This document shows positions 17,644-25,935 of a stretch of DNA of 64,000 bases, piece by piece (the stretch's first letter is position 1; every line of letters starts with the position of its first letter). Below the pieces are notes generated by a model. The model searched no databases and had not been told where the DNA came from. It saw nothing but the letters and a program-made list of their open reading frames with translations. Source of the stretch: Sulfuricurvum sp. GTDB lineage: Bacteria; Campylobacterota; Campylobacteria; Campylobacterales; Sulfurimonadaceae. The translations under genes and the position numbers were made by a program. Where the stretch lies: contig JAQTTG010000002.1 of the NCBI GenBank assembly GCA_028710885.1, positions 62,001 through 126,000 of the forward strand. Direction: 5' to 3'.

Positions 17644-18411
17644 TTAGCGTTTCAAGCCCGGGATTTGAATCTCATTCCCTTTGGTTTTGTTTGTCACGTA
17701 CACTTCGAGAGCTACCATCTCACGTGACCCGAGTGGGATTTTTGCCAACAAAGCATTTTCCATACATTGTTGAAAACGTTTATCGAGAGTTACCATCTGA
17801 CTTTGTGTCATACGGTATGCCGGCCATGTACCCCCCGCTTTATTAACGCCCAAATCTGGAAGCGGCTGCATACGTAAACGCTGACCGATAACATCCGCAC
17901 TGTGACAACTGTTGCACGAAAGTCCGCGTCCACCTCGGCGTTGTTCAAACACCTCTTGACCCAACGTCATCATCTCTTTCATTTGAGCATTTGCTTTTAC
18001 ATCAATATTGGTTTTTTGTCCGTTCGCTAACGATTTGACATACGCCGACATTTTAATGATCTCGTTACTTTCAAGCTTAGGAACGGTTTGTGAACGATCC
18101 ATCATTGCCATTTGAAGCGTTTGGGCTATTGTTACTACTTTTCCTGCAGCTTTCACAACACGTGGAAATCCAGCGAGATATTTAGGAAGATCTTTCTCTT
18201 TAATCCCTAAGGTTTGCGCATATGCAGCATTGCCGATCAGACGGTTAAACATCTCTTCACCTTCGGCCACATCCATTGCCGCAGGATTGTTCTCTAACAT
18301 CTCAGCATACATCGCTTTGTCCGCTTCACTCATACTCATTTTTTCTTCAGCATTTGCATTGCTCAAAAGTGCCAGACACATCAATGCCGCACTTACAGAT
18401 AGATTACGCAT
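17644..18411 (-). CDS. soxA: SoxA c-type cytochrome subunit (single CxxCH)
   Basis: Catalytic subunit of the SoxAX complex, which joins thiosulfate to the SoxY carrier cysteine. 255 residues with a signal peptide (about 1-21). Only one heme motif is visible, CNSCH near residue 175, so this is the mono-heme type rather than the di-heme SoxA of Paracoccus. A conserved Cys in RFQQCMENAL fits the catalytic, persulfide-modified heme ligand. It starts four bases after soxZ, behind AAAGGA. The paired SoxX is at the other end of the same cluster. Confidence 0.95.
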   Translation of the reverse strand: MRNLSVSAALMCLALLSNANAEEKMSMSEADKAMYAEMLENNPAAMDVAEGEEMFNRLIGNAAYAQTLGIKEKDLPKYLAGFPRVVKAAGKVVTIAQTLQMAMMDRSQTVPKLESNEIIKMSAYVKSLANGQKTNIDVKANAQMKEMMTLGQEVFEQRRGGRGLSCNSCHSADVIGQRLRMQPLPDLGVNKAGGTWPAYRMTQSQMVTLDKRFQQCMENALLAKIPLGSREMVALEVYVTNKTKGNEIQIPGLKR

Positions 18412-18414
18412 GGT

Positions 18415-18750
18415 TTATCCTTTTGGAGTAATTTGTTCTGTACTCTCGACACTTTGCCCTTTGTTATCTTTGGCAATAATTTTAAGCATTCCTGCAGCAG
18501 GAACCTTGAAGCTGATAGAGAATAACGGGTTAACCGATAACGATTCCCAAATGACCATTTTGGTGATCACTTGATCATTGAACATAAATTTTACTTCATC
18601 GATATAATGCGCCGGAATCACTTCGCCGGTATCTTTGTTTTTACGCATACCTGTTTCCATCGGATGCATCGCCATAAAGTCAATTTTGACCACTTCGCCA
18701 ACCGCGTATGTCTTTGGTTTGATTTTAATCAGTGTTTTCATCTCTGCCAT
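18415..18750 (-). CDS. soxZ: Sulfur carrier subunit SoxZ
   Basis: 111-residue immunoglobulin-like partner of SoxY. It begins with KIKPKTYAVGEVVKIDFMAMHPMETG, as in known SoxZ proteins, and has no signal peptide; SoxZ is exported together with the Tat substrate SoxY. AAAGGA precedes the ATG. The gap upstream to soxY (144 bases) is unusually long for this cluster and holds inverted repeats, described separately. Confidence 0.95.
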   Translation of the reverse strand: MAEMKTLIKIKPKTYAVGEVVKIDFMAMHPMETGMRKNKDTGEVIPAHYIDEVKFMFNDQVITKMVIWESLSVNPLFSISFKVPAAGMLKIIAKDNKGQSVESTEQITPKG

Positions 18751-18855
18751 AATAAATCCTTTTTTTATCTATTTATTTGAGCGCTAAAGAAATAATATCC
18801 GAGGGGGCACCCCGAATTCATTTAGCTACGCTAGCCGCTAAGGCACTAAAACTTA

Positions 18856-18881
18856 CCTCTTCGAGGCAAAATTAATTTTGC
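18856..18881 (-). repeat. Inverted repeats in the soxY-soxZ gap
   Basis: Two adjacent elements lie a few bases after the soxY stop. One is a small CCTC-TTC-GAGG hairpin (18856-18866), nearly identical to one in the soxX-soxY gap. The other is a perfect 16-base palindrome at 18866-18881 (GCAAAATTAATTTTGC). In the soxY-to-soxZ direction the palindrome comes first. Either could stabilise the soxY message end or act as a partial terminator. Further into the gap, near 18820-18840, a weaker TTAGC/GCTAA repeat is present. The biological role is inferred. Confidence 0.5.
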
Positions 18882-18894
18882 GTTTTTACGATTA

Positions 18895-19368
18895 TCAACC
18901 ACATCCGCCGATAGTTACTTTTACGTTTTGTTTTGCGGTGAGGAATGTTCCATCACTCATCTCTGCAATCGCAACTACATCTTGCGTTCCGCCAAGTTTA
19001 ACGCGAGTACCAAAATAGGCTTCTCCGTTTGCTGGAGTCAAATAAACATTTGCGCATCGGACATTACCGTTTTTAGATGCCAAAATATGAATCGCTTTAA
19101 CAAAGTCTTTACTGCTCATTGGGCTCTCTACTGTTACTTTAACAGGGACAACCGCACCGTTTTCAGCAATCTCAGGAGCAGATATTGCTACTTTTGCAGA
19201 AGCTACCAATGGTTTTCCCCCCGTAATAGCCGCAACAGCGGTATCATAGTTCATCTCATTTGGACTAACAACTTTTTTTGCTTCATCCGCTGCACCTGCG
19301 ATTTGAGGGATTAAGGTAGTACATGCTGCTACCATTCCAAACCCTTTTAAAAATGATCTGCGTTCCAT
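18895..19368 (-). CDS. soxY: Sulfur carrier subunit SoxY
   Basis: 157-residue carrier on which thiosulfate sulfur is oxidised. A Tat signal is visible (ERRSFLKGFGMVAACT), and the protein ends VTIGGCG, the swinging arm with the single carrier Cys next to last. Paracoccus SoxY ends GGCGG, so this arm is one residue shorter. The frame extends to 19386, but AAGGAG lies five bases before the ATG at 19368, which gives the normal Tat N-terminus. Between soxX and soxZ in a one-direction cluster. Confidence 0.95.
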   Translation of the reverse strand: MERRSFLKGFGMVAACTTLIPQIAGAADEAKKVVSPNEMNYDTAVAAITGGKPLVASAKVAISAPEIAENGAVVPVKVTVESPMSSKDFVKAIHILASKNGNVRCANVYLTPANGEAYFGTRVKLGGTQDVVAIAEMSDGTFLTAKQNVKVTIGGCG

Positions 19369-19397
19369 AATTTCTCCTTGGTTCATTATTTCAAAAA

Positions 19398-19410
19398 GCC
19401 TCTTCGAGGC
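19398..19410 (-). repeat. GCCTC-TTC-GAGGC hairpin between soxX and soxY
   Basis: Perfect five-base inverted repeat with a three-base loop in the short soxX-soxY gap. It recurs with one mismatch at the base of the stem between soxY and soxZ, so soxY is bracketed by two copies. It is followed by A/T-rich sequence but no run of T on the transcript side, so it resembles an RNA-processing or stability element more than a full terminator. Confidence 0.45.
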
Positions 19411-19416
19411 ATAACT

Positions 19417-19938
19417 TTATTTTTTACTTGATACGATATATGAGGCCAAATCACATACTTCGCGCTCATTCATCAGACCATTTGTCATATTGATCGTCAT
19501 ATGTGTTACCGGATTGTCTACACGTGCATCCGCAATCTTTTGATATACAAACTCAGCTTTTCGAGCACCACTATCGATAAACACTTTTTTATAGTTGCTC
19601 AAATCCGGACCGATATTACCGTATCCTTTTGAACCTTCGATGTTATGACATGCGACACAGTTACCGAACTGTTTCTCTTTTCCATTAGGTAAAATTTTTA
19701 CCAAGCCTTCTGGTGCAGCCTCTTTTGCATCCTTACCGTTTAGGTTGTGGAAAAAATATTTTCCGCGTGCGATTGCAGCAGGGTCTTCAGTGATACACCC
19801 CTCAGGCATAACGTAACTTTTTGGTGCACCCAGCGCATCTTTTGCCAAAATGGCTGTCGCATCGGGGCTTTCAATAACTGATGAAAGATCCGCCGCTCCC
19901 AAGAGGGTGGCGATCCCAAGCATTATTGCTATTCGCAT
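19417..19938 (-). CDS. soxX: SoxX c-type cytochrome subunit
   Basis: 173-residue mono-heme partner of SoxA. It has a signal peptide (about 1-16), one heme motif CVACH near residue 96, and the SoxX-type GPDLSNYKK segment and a later MTNGLMNEREV that supplies the distal Met region. AAGGAG stands before the ATG at 19938. It is the first gene of the sox cluster, with a candidate -10 box 30 bases upstream. Confidence 0.95.
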   Translation of the reverse strand: MRIAIMLGIATLLGAADLSSVIESPDATAILAKDALGAPKSYVMPEGCITEDPAAIARGKYFFHNLNGKDAKEAAPEGLVKILPNGKEKQFGNCVACHNIEGSKGYGNIGPDLSNYKKVFIDSGARKAEFVYQKIADARVDNPVTHMTINMTNGLMNEREVCDLASYIVSSKK

Positions 19939-19968
19939 TGGTTCTCCTTGTTCTAATGTTCGTTTAGC

Positions 19969-20000
19969 ATTGTAAAGAAGGAATGTAAAATTAATGTAAA
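19969..20000 (-). promoter_or_regulatory. soxX promoter region with three TTTACA repeats
   Basis: A TACAAT box (19969-19974, minus strand) lies 30 bases before the soxX ATG. Three TTTACA copies on the minus strand (TGTAAA at 19971-19976, 19984-19989 and 19995-20000) overlap and precede it. The two upstream copies are 11 bases apart, about one helical turn, which suits the tandem binding of OmpR-type regulators. The adjacent upstream genes encode such a regulator and a kinase. Promoter call is moderate; operator call is inference. Confidence 0.45.
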
Positions 20001-20013
20001 AAGAGAGGAGAAA

Positions 20014-21177
20014 TTATTTTGCAGCTATCGGGGGATAAAATTTGTAACTAAATATACTCCCTTTTCCATAGAGAGAATTAATCTGTAACTCAATGCCAGC
20101 CTTGTCGATAATCGATTTAACAATGTTTAGACCGATACCAAATCCACCTTTGTCACGGTTTTCTCGATAATAGCGTTCGAAGATACGATTCACATCTTCA
20201 ATCCCGACCCCTTCATCACGAAAGCTCATCTCATAATATTCCTCAAAGCGTTTTAACACTACTTCAATTTTTCCCTCTTCGTGCGAATATTTGATGGCAT
20301 TGGAAAGATTGTTGTCGATAACCCGCTGTAATTGTGTCGGATTAAACATAATATAGACATCTTCTTCTATCTGAGATTCGATGATAATGTTTTTCAAGGC
20401 GGCTACTTCTGAAAAATAATCAATCCTCTCTTGCAAATAACGACTCAAATTAAGACGCTCATATTCAAAAGAGAGACGTTCATTCTTAATCAAATAATCC
20501 ATATCGTTATACAGTGTTGCGAGTGTTTTCGTAGCAGCTTTTATCCGCTGAAGATATTTATTAGTAGGGTTTGAACGATTATAGAGATCAATATTTACAT
20601 TGATAATAGAAAGCGGCGTATTGATTTCGTGCATAGAATCTTTGATAAATTGATCCAACCGTTTATTGATTCTTTGAAATGGGAGGGCAAAACGATCCAG
20701 AAAAAAGAGAGACAAGACAAAAATAAATGCCGCGATGGAGAGGAGAATCATAACAACATCTTGATAAATTCTGGCATACGACAAATTCCCTCCAACTACT
20801 AAATAAGTAGCATCAAAATAGCGATGTTCAGGCAACGCTACAATCAGATAGGCATATCCGTCTTGAACATAATATCCAGCTTTTTGTATCTTTAATTGTG
20901 TTTTTACCAAAGTAAAAATAGGTTTAAAATGTTCATCATACAACCCTGATTGAAAAGAGCGATACCTCGGATATTCAAACGCTTTTTCCTCTTTAGGATC
21001 AAATTCTTCCATCGCACGCAGCACCAAATGAGATTGATGTTTCAATGTGAACTCATACTGGATTTCATTCACATACTTCATATAGGTAACATATAGATAC
21101 GTGGGTATCAACATCAATACGGCAACAAGCATCGTATAGAGGAAAGCGTTTTTTAAAGCGTAGAGATTATCGTTCAA
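20014..21177 (-). CDS. Two-component sensor histidine kinase next to sox
   Basis: About 387 residues with two membrane helices (NAFLYTMLVAVLMLIPTYLY near the N-terminus and ILLSIAAFIFVLSLFF around residue 150) flanking a small periplasmic loop of roughly 100 residues. The H-box is MHEINTPLSI; the ATPase shows NNLSNAIKYS, RDEGVGI and GGFGIGLNIVKS. No HAMP is obvious. The frame opens at TTG 21216 inside the regulator gene; TTG at 21177 gives an 11-base overlap and a GGGA site about seven bases before, so I prefer it. Its three-gene context suggests it senses together with the Cache protein; soxX starts about 75 bases after its stop. Confidence 0.88.
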   Translation of the reverse strand: MNDNLYALKNAFLYTMLVAVLMLIPTYLYVTYMKYVNEIQYEFTLKHQSHLVLRAMEEFDPKEEKAFEYPRYRSFQSGLYDEHFKPIFTLVKTQLKIQKAGYYVQDGYAYLIVALPEHRYFDATYLVVGGNLSYARIYQDVVMILLSIAAFIFVLSLFFLDRFALPFQRINKRLDQFIKDSMHEINTPLSIINVNIDLYNRSNPTNKYLQRIKAATKTLATLYNDMDYLIKNERLSFEYERLNLSRYLQERIDYFSEVAALKNIIIESQIEEDVYIMFNPTQLQRVIDNNLSNAIKYSHEEGKIEVVLKRFEEYYEMSFRDEGVGIEDVNRIFERYYRENRDKGGFGIGLNIVKSIIDKAGIELQINSLYGKGSIFSYKFYPPIAAK

Positions 21178-21820
21178 TGATGTATCCCAACCCGCGACGA
21201 TTTTGAATAATATCAAGAGGAAGTTTTTTACGCAGATTATTTATCTGTACTCGGATATTTGCGGGATCAACATACTCACCCCAGATTTCATCCTGAAACA
21301 TCTCGACTGAGACCACTTGATTCGTATGTTTGAGCAACACGGAAAAAATCTCTTTTTCAGTCTTGCTCAAAGCGATACTTTGAGTATCATGGGTCAATGT
21401 AAAATTTTCGGTATCATAAATCAATCCTTCGCCAAAATCGATTTTGTTTTCTCCATCATGATAAAAACTTTTCAAGGCATGCATAATCCGTATTTGCAAT
21501 TCGGTCAAATCAAAAGGCTTGCGAATATAATCACAACATCCCGATTTATACCCCTCTTGCAAATCACTCACATTGACCATAGATGTTAGAAAAATAGCCG
21601 GCGTTTTATTCCCCTCTTTACGCAATGTCCGCAAAAGATCAAATCCACTCATACCAGGAACATTCACATCGAGAAGAAAAAGGTCAAAGTGGGTTTCATA
21701 AATAGCGTCAAACGCTTTCTCCCCATTTGAAAACCCCATCACTTCATAACCCATCTCTTCTAAAAACTCTGTAATACTGATCCGTAACATGTACTCATCT
21801 TCGAGCAATAATACCCTCAT
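21167..21820 (-). CDS. OmpR/PhoB-type response regulator next to sox
   Basis: 217 residues: a receiver domain with the acidic pair in LLLEDEYM, phospho-Asp in FLLDVNVPG, Thr in FLTSM and Lys in IRKPFD; and a winged-helix DNA-binding domain with SKTEKEIFSVLL and a C-terminal RRGLGYIIER. All phosphorylation residues are present. It overlaps the Cache sensor gene by four bases (ATGA) and the kinase by about eleven, so the three are translationally coupled. The likely target is the soxX promoter with its spaced repeats; that is inference from position. Confidence 0.92.
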   Translation of the reverse strand: MRVLLLEDEYMLRISITEFLEEMGYEVMGFSNGEKAFDAIYETHFDLFLLDVNVPGMSGFDLLRTLRKEGNKTPAIFLTSMVNVSDLQEGYKSGCCDYIRKPFDLTELQIRIMHALKSFYHDGENKIDFGEGLIYDTENFTLTHDTQSIALSKTEKEIFSVLLKHTNQVVSVEMFQDEIWGEYVDPANIRVQINNLRKKLPLDIIQNRRGLGYIIER

Positions 21821-22944
21821 CGGATCTCCCCTTTTATCTCTTTATTCACTTTGTAATTTAACAGTATTCCGATCAATTCTTCTTTGGAATAGGTGTTAAG
21901 CCGATCATGTGCTTCTTGTACAAACAACTCTCGATCTTCAGGAGCCACCGTATCTTTTAAATAAAGCAACTCTTTATCGTATGCACTTTGGAACAAACCA
22001 TCTTTGAGCGATTTTTTGAGCATGATATCATAGAGTTCATTGCGTGAAAGATGGATAAGAAAGGATATATCTTCTTCATCAGAATGGGCATAAGTCTCAA
22101 TTTGTTTGGGAGAAAGCGAAAAAACAAAAGCTCCGATTGTTTCCCCCTCGCCATTTTTCATCGGCTCGTAAAAGAGATACCTCCCTCCACTAAAAACCAC
22201 ACGACTTTGTTCAAGAACTTTGTAATTGACTCCACCTAAAAGATTTAAATCGCTTTGCGTATATTTAGTATTTGCTAAAATAAATTTTTTGCCGATTGAG
22301 GGATTTTCTTGCATAAAAACAGCCGTATCATAAAATCGGTCATCCATGAGAATGTATAAATCAATCCCCAAACGCTCAAAATACTCTTGTGTTGATTCAA
22401 AAAAAGAGACTACCTCAATAAAGCCTATCATTGAATTTTTATTGTAAACCGGCACCGTTGCTTTTACACCCAATTTCCGCCCTACTTCGATCGCCGAACG
22501 GGGATTTTTATGGGTTTGAAAGTAGAGTAAATCGGGACGCTGAAATTCTAAGGGCATTCCCGCGTAAGAATTATCCCAACTACGGGCAAAAATAATAAAA
22601 TCCGAAGTAATAATTTGTGCGCGTATCAAAGAATCGGTATGAACTTTGATCGATTCCATCCCCTCTGATAAAATTTTAAATCCCTTGTCTTCATCATCTT
22701 GTTCGAGGGCATCACTCAATGCAGTGTTCTGAGAGAGGATCAAAGCGTATCGCAAAGCAATAGAACGTTCTTTTTCGAGCTGGTTATTCAATCCCAATGA
22801 GAGTTGATCGCTCAGTCGTTCCAACGTCTGTGACGTAACCTTTTTTTCGAGTTGCCACAATACGATCCCCAATATCGCCATGATGACAAAAAATACAGCG
22901 GCAATCATTTTTTTATTGGCAAGCAGTTTGACCCAACGATCCAT
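21817..22944 (-). CDS. Lone double-Cache sensor protein with no output domain
   Basis: 375 residues. One N-terminal membrane helix (MIAAVFFVIMAILGIVLWQL, about 13-32) is followed only by an apparently periplasmic region. The first ~250 residues of that region fit a dCache_3-like double Cache domain: a long N-terminal helix, then RAQIITSDFIIFARSWD, AGMPLEFQRPDLLYF and VKATVPVYNKNSMIGFIEV. A helical tail of about 100 residues (ISFLIHLSRNELYDIM onward) has no methyl-accepting, GGDEF or kinase motif. It begins in the flhB stop (TAATG) and ends in the regulator start (ATGA). It may pass a signal to the adjacent kinase through the periplasm; ligand unknown. Confidence 0.75.
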   Translation of the reverse strand: MDRWVKLLANKKMIAAVFFVIMAILGIVLWQLEKKVTSQTLERLSDQLSLGLNNQLEKERSIALRYALILSQNTALSDALEQDDEDKGFKILSEGMESIKVHTDSLIRAQIITSDFIIFARSWDNSYAGMPLEFQRPDLLYFQTHKNPRSAIEVGRKLGVKATVPVYNKNSMIGFIEVVSFFESTQEYFERLGIDLYILMDDRFYDTAVFMQENPSIGKKFILANTKYTQSDLNLLGGVNYKVLEQSRVVFSGGRYLFYEPMKNGEGETIGAFVFSLSPKQIETYAHSDEEDISFLIHLSRNELYDIMLKKSLKDGLFQSAYDKELLYLKDTVAPEDRELFVQEAHDRLNTYSKEELIGILLNYKVNKEIKGEIR

Positions 22945-24011
22945 TATGATATCTCCTTCTGTTTTTTCCCCATCTTATAGACATACGCCAATACTTCAGC
23001 CACAGCAGCAAACATCATATCGGGAATTGCACGGTCTATCTCTACTTCTCGATAGAGACTTCGTGCCAAAGGTGGATTTTGAACAATATGTATACCATTC
23101 TCCCGTGCAATTTTTTTGATTTGTATAGCAATATTATCCACACCTTTGGCAATCACAACAGGGGCATGATGTTTGGTTTCATCATATTTGATCGCCACCG
23201 CATAATGGGTTGGATTAGTGATAATAACATCTGCATTTGGAACTGCTGACATCATCCTCTTTCGTGCAGCCTGCATTTGTATTTGACGAATTTTCGCCTT
23301 GATATGAGGATCCCCTTCCATATTTTTAAACTCATCTTTAATCTCCTGCTTGGACATTTTGAGTTTGTCAAAATATTGCTTTCGTGTCAGAAAAAGATCA
23401 ACCAAGGCATAAATGGTGATAATAATCAACATGACCGATGCGATGATAATGGCTTTATCACGAAGCCACCCCATCTGATCCGGAAGAGAAAATAGGGCTA
23501 CTGTAGGAAGTTCTTTAATGTAACTCCAAAAAAATATAAAACCTATCCCTAATGCTGTAAAAGATTTCAGGGTTATTTTGATGGATTCGAGTGCTTTTTG
23601 CAGAGTAAAAAGGTTCCCCAACCCTTTAATTGGATCAAGTTTTGAAAAATTCGGCATTAACGGTTTAGTTGTAAAATTAAATCCGATTTGAGCTACTGTC
23701 CCACCGACTCCGGCAATAGCAACCATAATACTAATCGGAAGTGCCATGATTAAAAACTCTTTAAACGTTACAAATGCTGTGCCAATCATTAAATCACGAG
23801 TCAAAGGCTGCCCCATGAGTGAAAAATAATATCGGGTAAGATTAATAACACGTTCAGCAATAAACATAAATAACATCAAAATACCTAATATTCCGACAAA
23901 TAAAATCACAACACCGACGATATCCTGACTTTTGGCAACATTCCCTTCTTCGCGGGCATCTTCAATCTTCTTGGAGGTGGGTTCCTCCGTTTTTTCCATA
24001 TCATCAGCCAC
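22944..24011 (-). CDS. flhB: Flagellar type III export protein FlhB
   Basis: Export-gate component of the flagellar secretion system, 355 residues. Begins EKTEEPTSKKIEDAREEGNV, has four membrane segments (about residues 30-205) and the self-cleaving NPTHYAVAIKY site near residue 265, followed by the typical C-terminal export-switch domain. The start is taken as GTG at 24011 (a later in-frame ATG at 23999 is possible; no strong ribosome site distinguishes them). It is downstream of nadC and immediately upstream of the Cache sensor gene. Its presence shows that the organism is or was motile. Confidence 0.95.
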   Translation of the reverse strand: MADDMEKTEEPTSKKIEDAREEGNVAKSQDIVGVVILFVGILGILMLFMFIAERVINLTRYYFSLMGQPLTRDLMIGTAFVTFKEFLIMALPISIMVAIAGVGGTVAQIGFNFTTKPLMPNFSKLDPIKGLGNLFTLQKALESIKITLKSFTALGIGFIFFWSYIKELPTVALFSLPDQMGWLRDKAIIIASVMLIIITIYALVDLFLTRKQYFDKLKMSKQEIKDEFKNMEGDPHIKAKIRQIQMQAARKRMMSAVPNADVIITNPTHYAVAIKYDETKHHAPVVIAKGVDNIAIQIKKIARENGIHIVQNPPLARSLYREVEIDRAIPDMMFAAVAEVLAYVYKMGKKQKEIS

Positions 24012-24014
24012 AGA

Positions 24015-24830
24015 TTAGTCCATTTTCATAGAAAGGTCAATCCAATTGGCTTGATGAATTAAAGAACCGGTACTGATTGCATCCACTCCCGTCTTAGCGT
24101 ATGATTCAATCGTTTCCAAAGTAATATTACCGCTTGCTTCGAGTAAAACCCCACTATGGTGTTCCCACTTGTATTCCACGACTTCACGCAACTGCTCAGG
24201 GGTCATATTGTCACACATTACGATATCGGCACCGCATCGCATCGCATGAGCCGCCATCTCAAAATCTTCCGCTTCGATCTCTACTTTCGAGGTAAAGGGG
24301 ATTTTTTTACGCGCTTCTTCCATGAATCTTTCGAGATTATCAATCGTTTTGAGATGAGTATCTTTAAGCATCAGCGCATCGTCCAACCCCATCCGATGGT
24401 TCGTCGCACCGCCGATGCGGGTGGCGTATTTCTCAAAATTGCGTAGTAGTGGACGGGTTTTTCGGGTATCGAGGAGTTTTGTCCCATAGGGTGCGATTAC
24501 ATCGACGTACTTTCGTGTCAATGTCGCAATAGAGCTGGCATGCAATAGCATATTGAGCAGTGTCCGCTCAATCCGTAACAGCGTGTGCGAATCACCGCTG
24601 AGTCCTAAAAGCACTTCCCCTTTTTCAAATCGTTCACCGTCACATTTATGCCAAAAAATCTCAAAATTTTCCATCTCAGCCAATACACGAAGATACGCTT
24701 CTCCCGCTAAAACGCCATCACTTTTGGCGATAATTTTCGCACTAGCAGGTACTGCATCGGAAACCCGTGCATACAAATCCCCACGCCCAACATCTTCAGC
24801 CAATACCTCACGGACAAATTGTTTGATCAT
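24015..24830 (-). CDS. nadC: Nicotinate-nucleotide pyrophosphorylase (quinolinate phosphoribosyltransferase)
   Basis: 271 residues. Uses quinolinate and PRPP to make nicotinate mononucleotide. Motifs visible: EDVGRGDLYAR at the N-terminus, LLDTRKTRPLLRNFEKYA, GGATNHRMGLDDALMLKDTH, and KVEIEAEDFE with a later LEASGNIT. The frame extends upstream to 24866, but the ATG at 24830 overlaps the nadA stop (ATGA) and gives the standard length. NadA and NadC are consecutive steps, so the pair forms a de novo NAD unit. Confidence 0.95.
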   Translation of the reverse strand: MIKQFVREVLAEDVGRGDLYARVSDAVPASAKIIAKSDGVLAGEAYLRVLAEMENFEIFWHKCDGERFEKGEVLLGLSGDSHTLLRIERTLLNMLLHASSIATLTRKYVDVIAPYGTKLLDTRKTRPLLRNFEKYATRIGGATNHRMGLDDALMLKDTHLKTIDNLERFMEEARKKIPFTSKVEIEAEDFEMAAHAMRCGADIVMCDNMTPEQLREVVEYKWEHHSGVLLEASGNITLETIESYAKTGVDAISTGSLIHQANWIDLSMKMD

Positions 24831-25819
24831 AGCGCCATCATCCTCTCTAATGCAATTTTCGCCCAATACGCCGTCTCAACATCGACTTCAATCTCGTTGA
24901 TCGGAGCGCCGTCTTCGATCGATTTGAGGACAGTGTACAAATCTTCCAATGTCGTCTCGTTCATCGTCGGACATTCGGGTTTGGTGGAGGAGAGGATATA
25001 GGTGTTGTTGGGGCGGAGACGGTTGACCATGTTAAACTCGGTTCCTACCGCCACTTTTTGATCCGCAGGCAGTTCCGTGATGTATTTGATGAGCTGTGAC
25101 GTTGAACCGACGAAATCGGCACGATCACAGATAGCTGGGTCACATTCAGGATGGACGGCGATCAAAATTCCGGGGTATTTATTACGGTAAAACTCGATGT
25201 CATCGACACTAAAGAGCTGATGAACGGAGCAAAACCCATCGTAGCAAATGATGTCCGCTTCTTTGGGATCACTGCCATCTCCGAGTACACACGATTTCAG
25301 CCCCATCATGTTGGCGATATTCTGCCCCAAACAACGATCAGGAACAAAGAGGATTTTTTTACCCTCGGCGAGGGCGTTAGTGATAATCGTTTTGGCATTG
25401 GAACTAGTGCAGACCATACCGCCCATTTTCCCCACACGCGCTTTTACGGCAGCATCGGAGTTGATATAGGTGATCGGCAAAATATCTTCCGCTTTGATAC
25501 CGGCATCTTCGAGTTTCTGGATCGATTGATCGTAATAGAGCCCGTCGATCATTTTTGCCATCGCACAACAAGCGACTTTCGGCATCACGACCCGCTTGTG
25601 CGGACTGAGAATTTTGACGCTTTGTCCCATAAAACCGACACCGCAAAACACGACAAACTCTTTATTATCCGCCATGGTACGTTTGGCGAGTTCGAGCGAA
25701 TCACCCGTAATATCTCCCATTTCAAACACTTCATCACGCTGATAAAAGTGTGCTACGACCGTAACACTGAGACGGCTTTTAAGATCAATAATTTTTTGTT
25801 TTAATTCTTCGGTATTCAA
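24827..25819 (-). CDS. nadA: Quinolinate synthase A
   Basis: 330 residues; an oxygen-sensitive [4Fe-4S] enzyme that condenses iminoaspartate with dihydroxyacetone phosphate. Candidate cluster and substrate cysteines: FCGVGFMGQS, MVCTSSNAKT and ECDPAICDR (motifs of the family). HFYQRDEVFEMGD near residue 25 is the conserved N-terminal signature. The start is TTG at 25819, about eight bases from AAGGA; no ATG is available in the right place. The gene is the first of nadA-nadC-flhB. Confidence 0.95.
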   Translation of the reverse strand: MNTEELKQKIIDLKSRLSVTVVAHFYQRDEVFEMGDITGDSLELAKRTMADNKEFVVFCGVGFMGQSVKILSPHKRVVMPKVACCAMAKMIDGLYYDQSIQKLEDAGIKAEDILPITYINSDAAVKARVGKMGGMVCTSSNAKTIITNALAEGKKILFVPDRCLGQNIANMMGLKSCVLGDGSDPKEADIICYDGFCSVHQLFSVDDIEFYRNKYPGILIAVHPECDPAICDRADFVGSTSQLIKYITELPADQKVAVGTEFNMVNRLRPNNTYILSSTKPECPTMNETTLEDLYTVLKSIEDGAPINEIEVDVETAYWAKIALERMMAL

Positions 25820-25852
25820 ACCTCTAATCCTTATAATGCTGATAAGAGGGTA

Positions 25853-25858
25853 ATTATA
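25853..25858 (-). promoter_or_regulatory. Candidate -10 box for nadA
   Basis: TATAAT on the minus strand, about 33 bases before the nadA start, in the context GGCTATAATTAC, which resembles the other promoters in the window. It lies in a 150-base divergent gap shared with plsY. Confidence 0.5.
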
Positions 25859-25935
25859 GCCAACTCACGGCATCGGCTTCTTAAAGCGTAAATTTCCTTC
25901 AGCATTTTTTTAGGCAGTTGTAACCATCTGTGATT

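Noticed and set aside
18751-18894. A small gene between soxY and soxZ
   Set aside because: No open frame with a ribosome site; only inverted repeats were seen.
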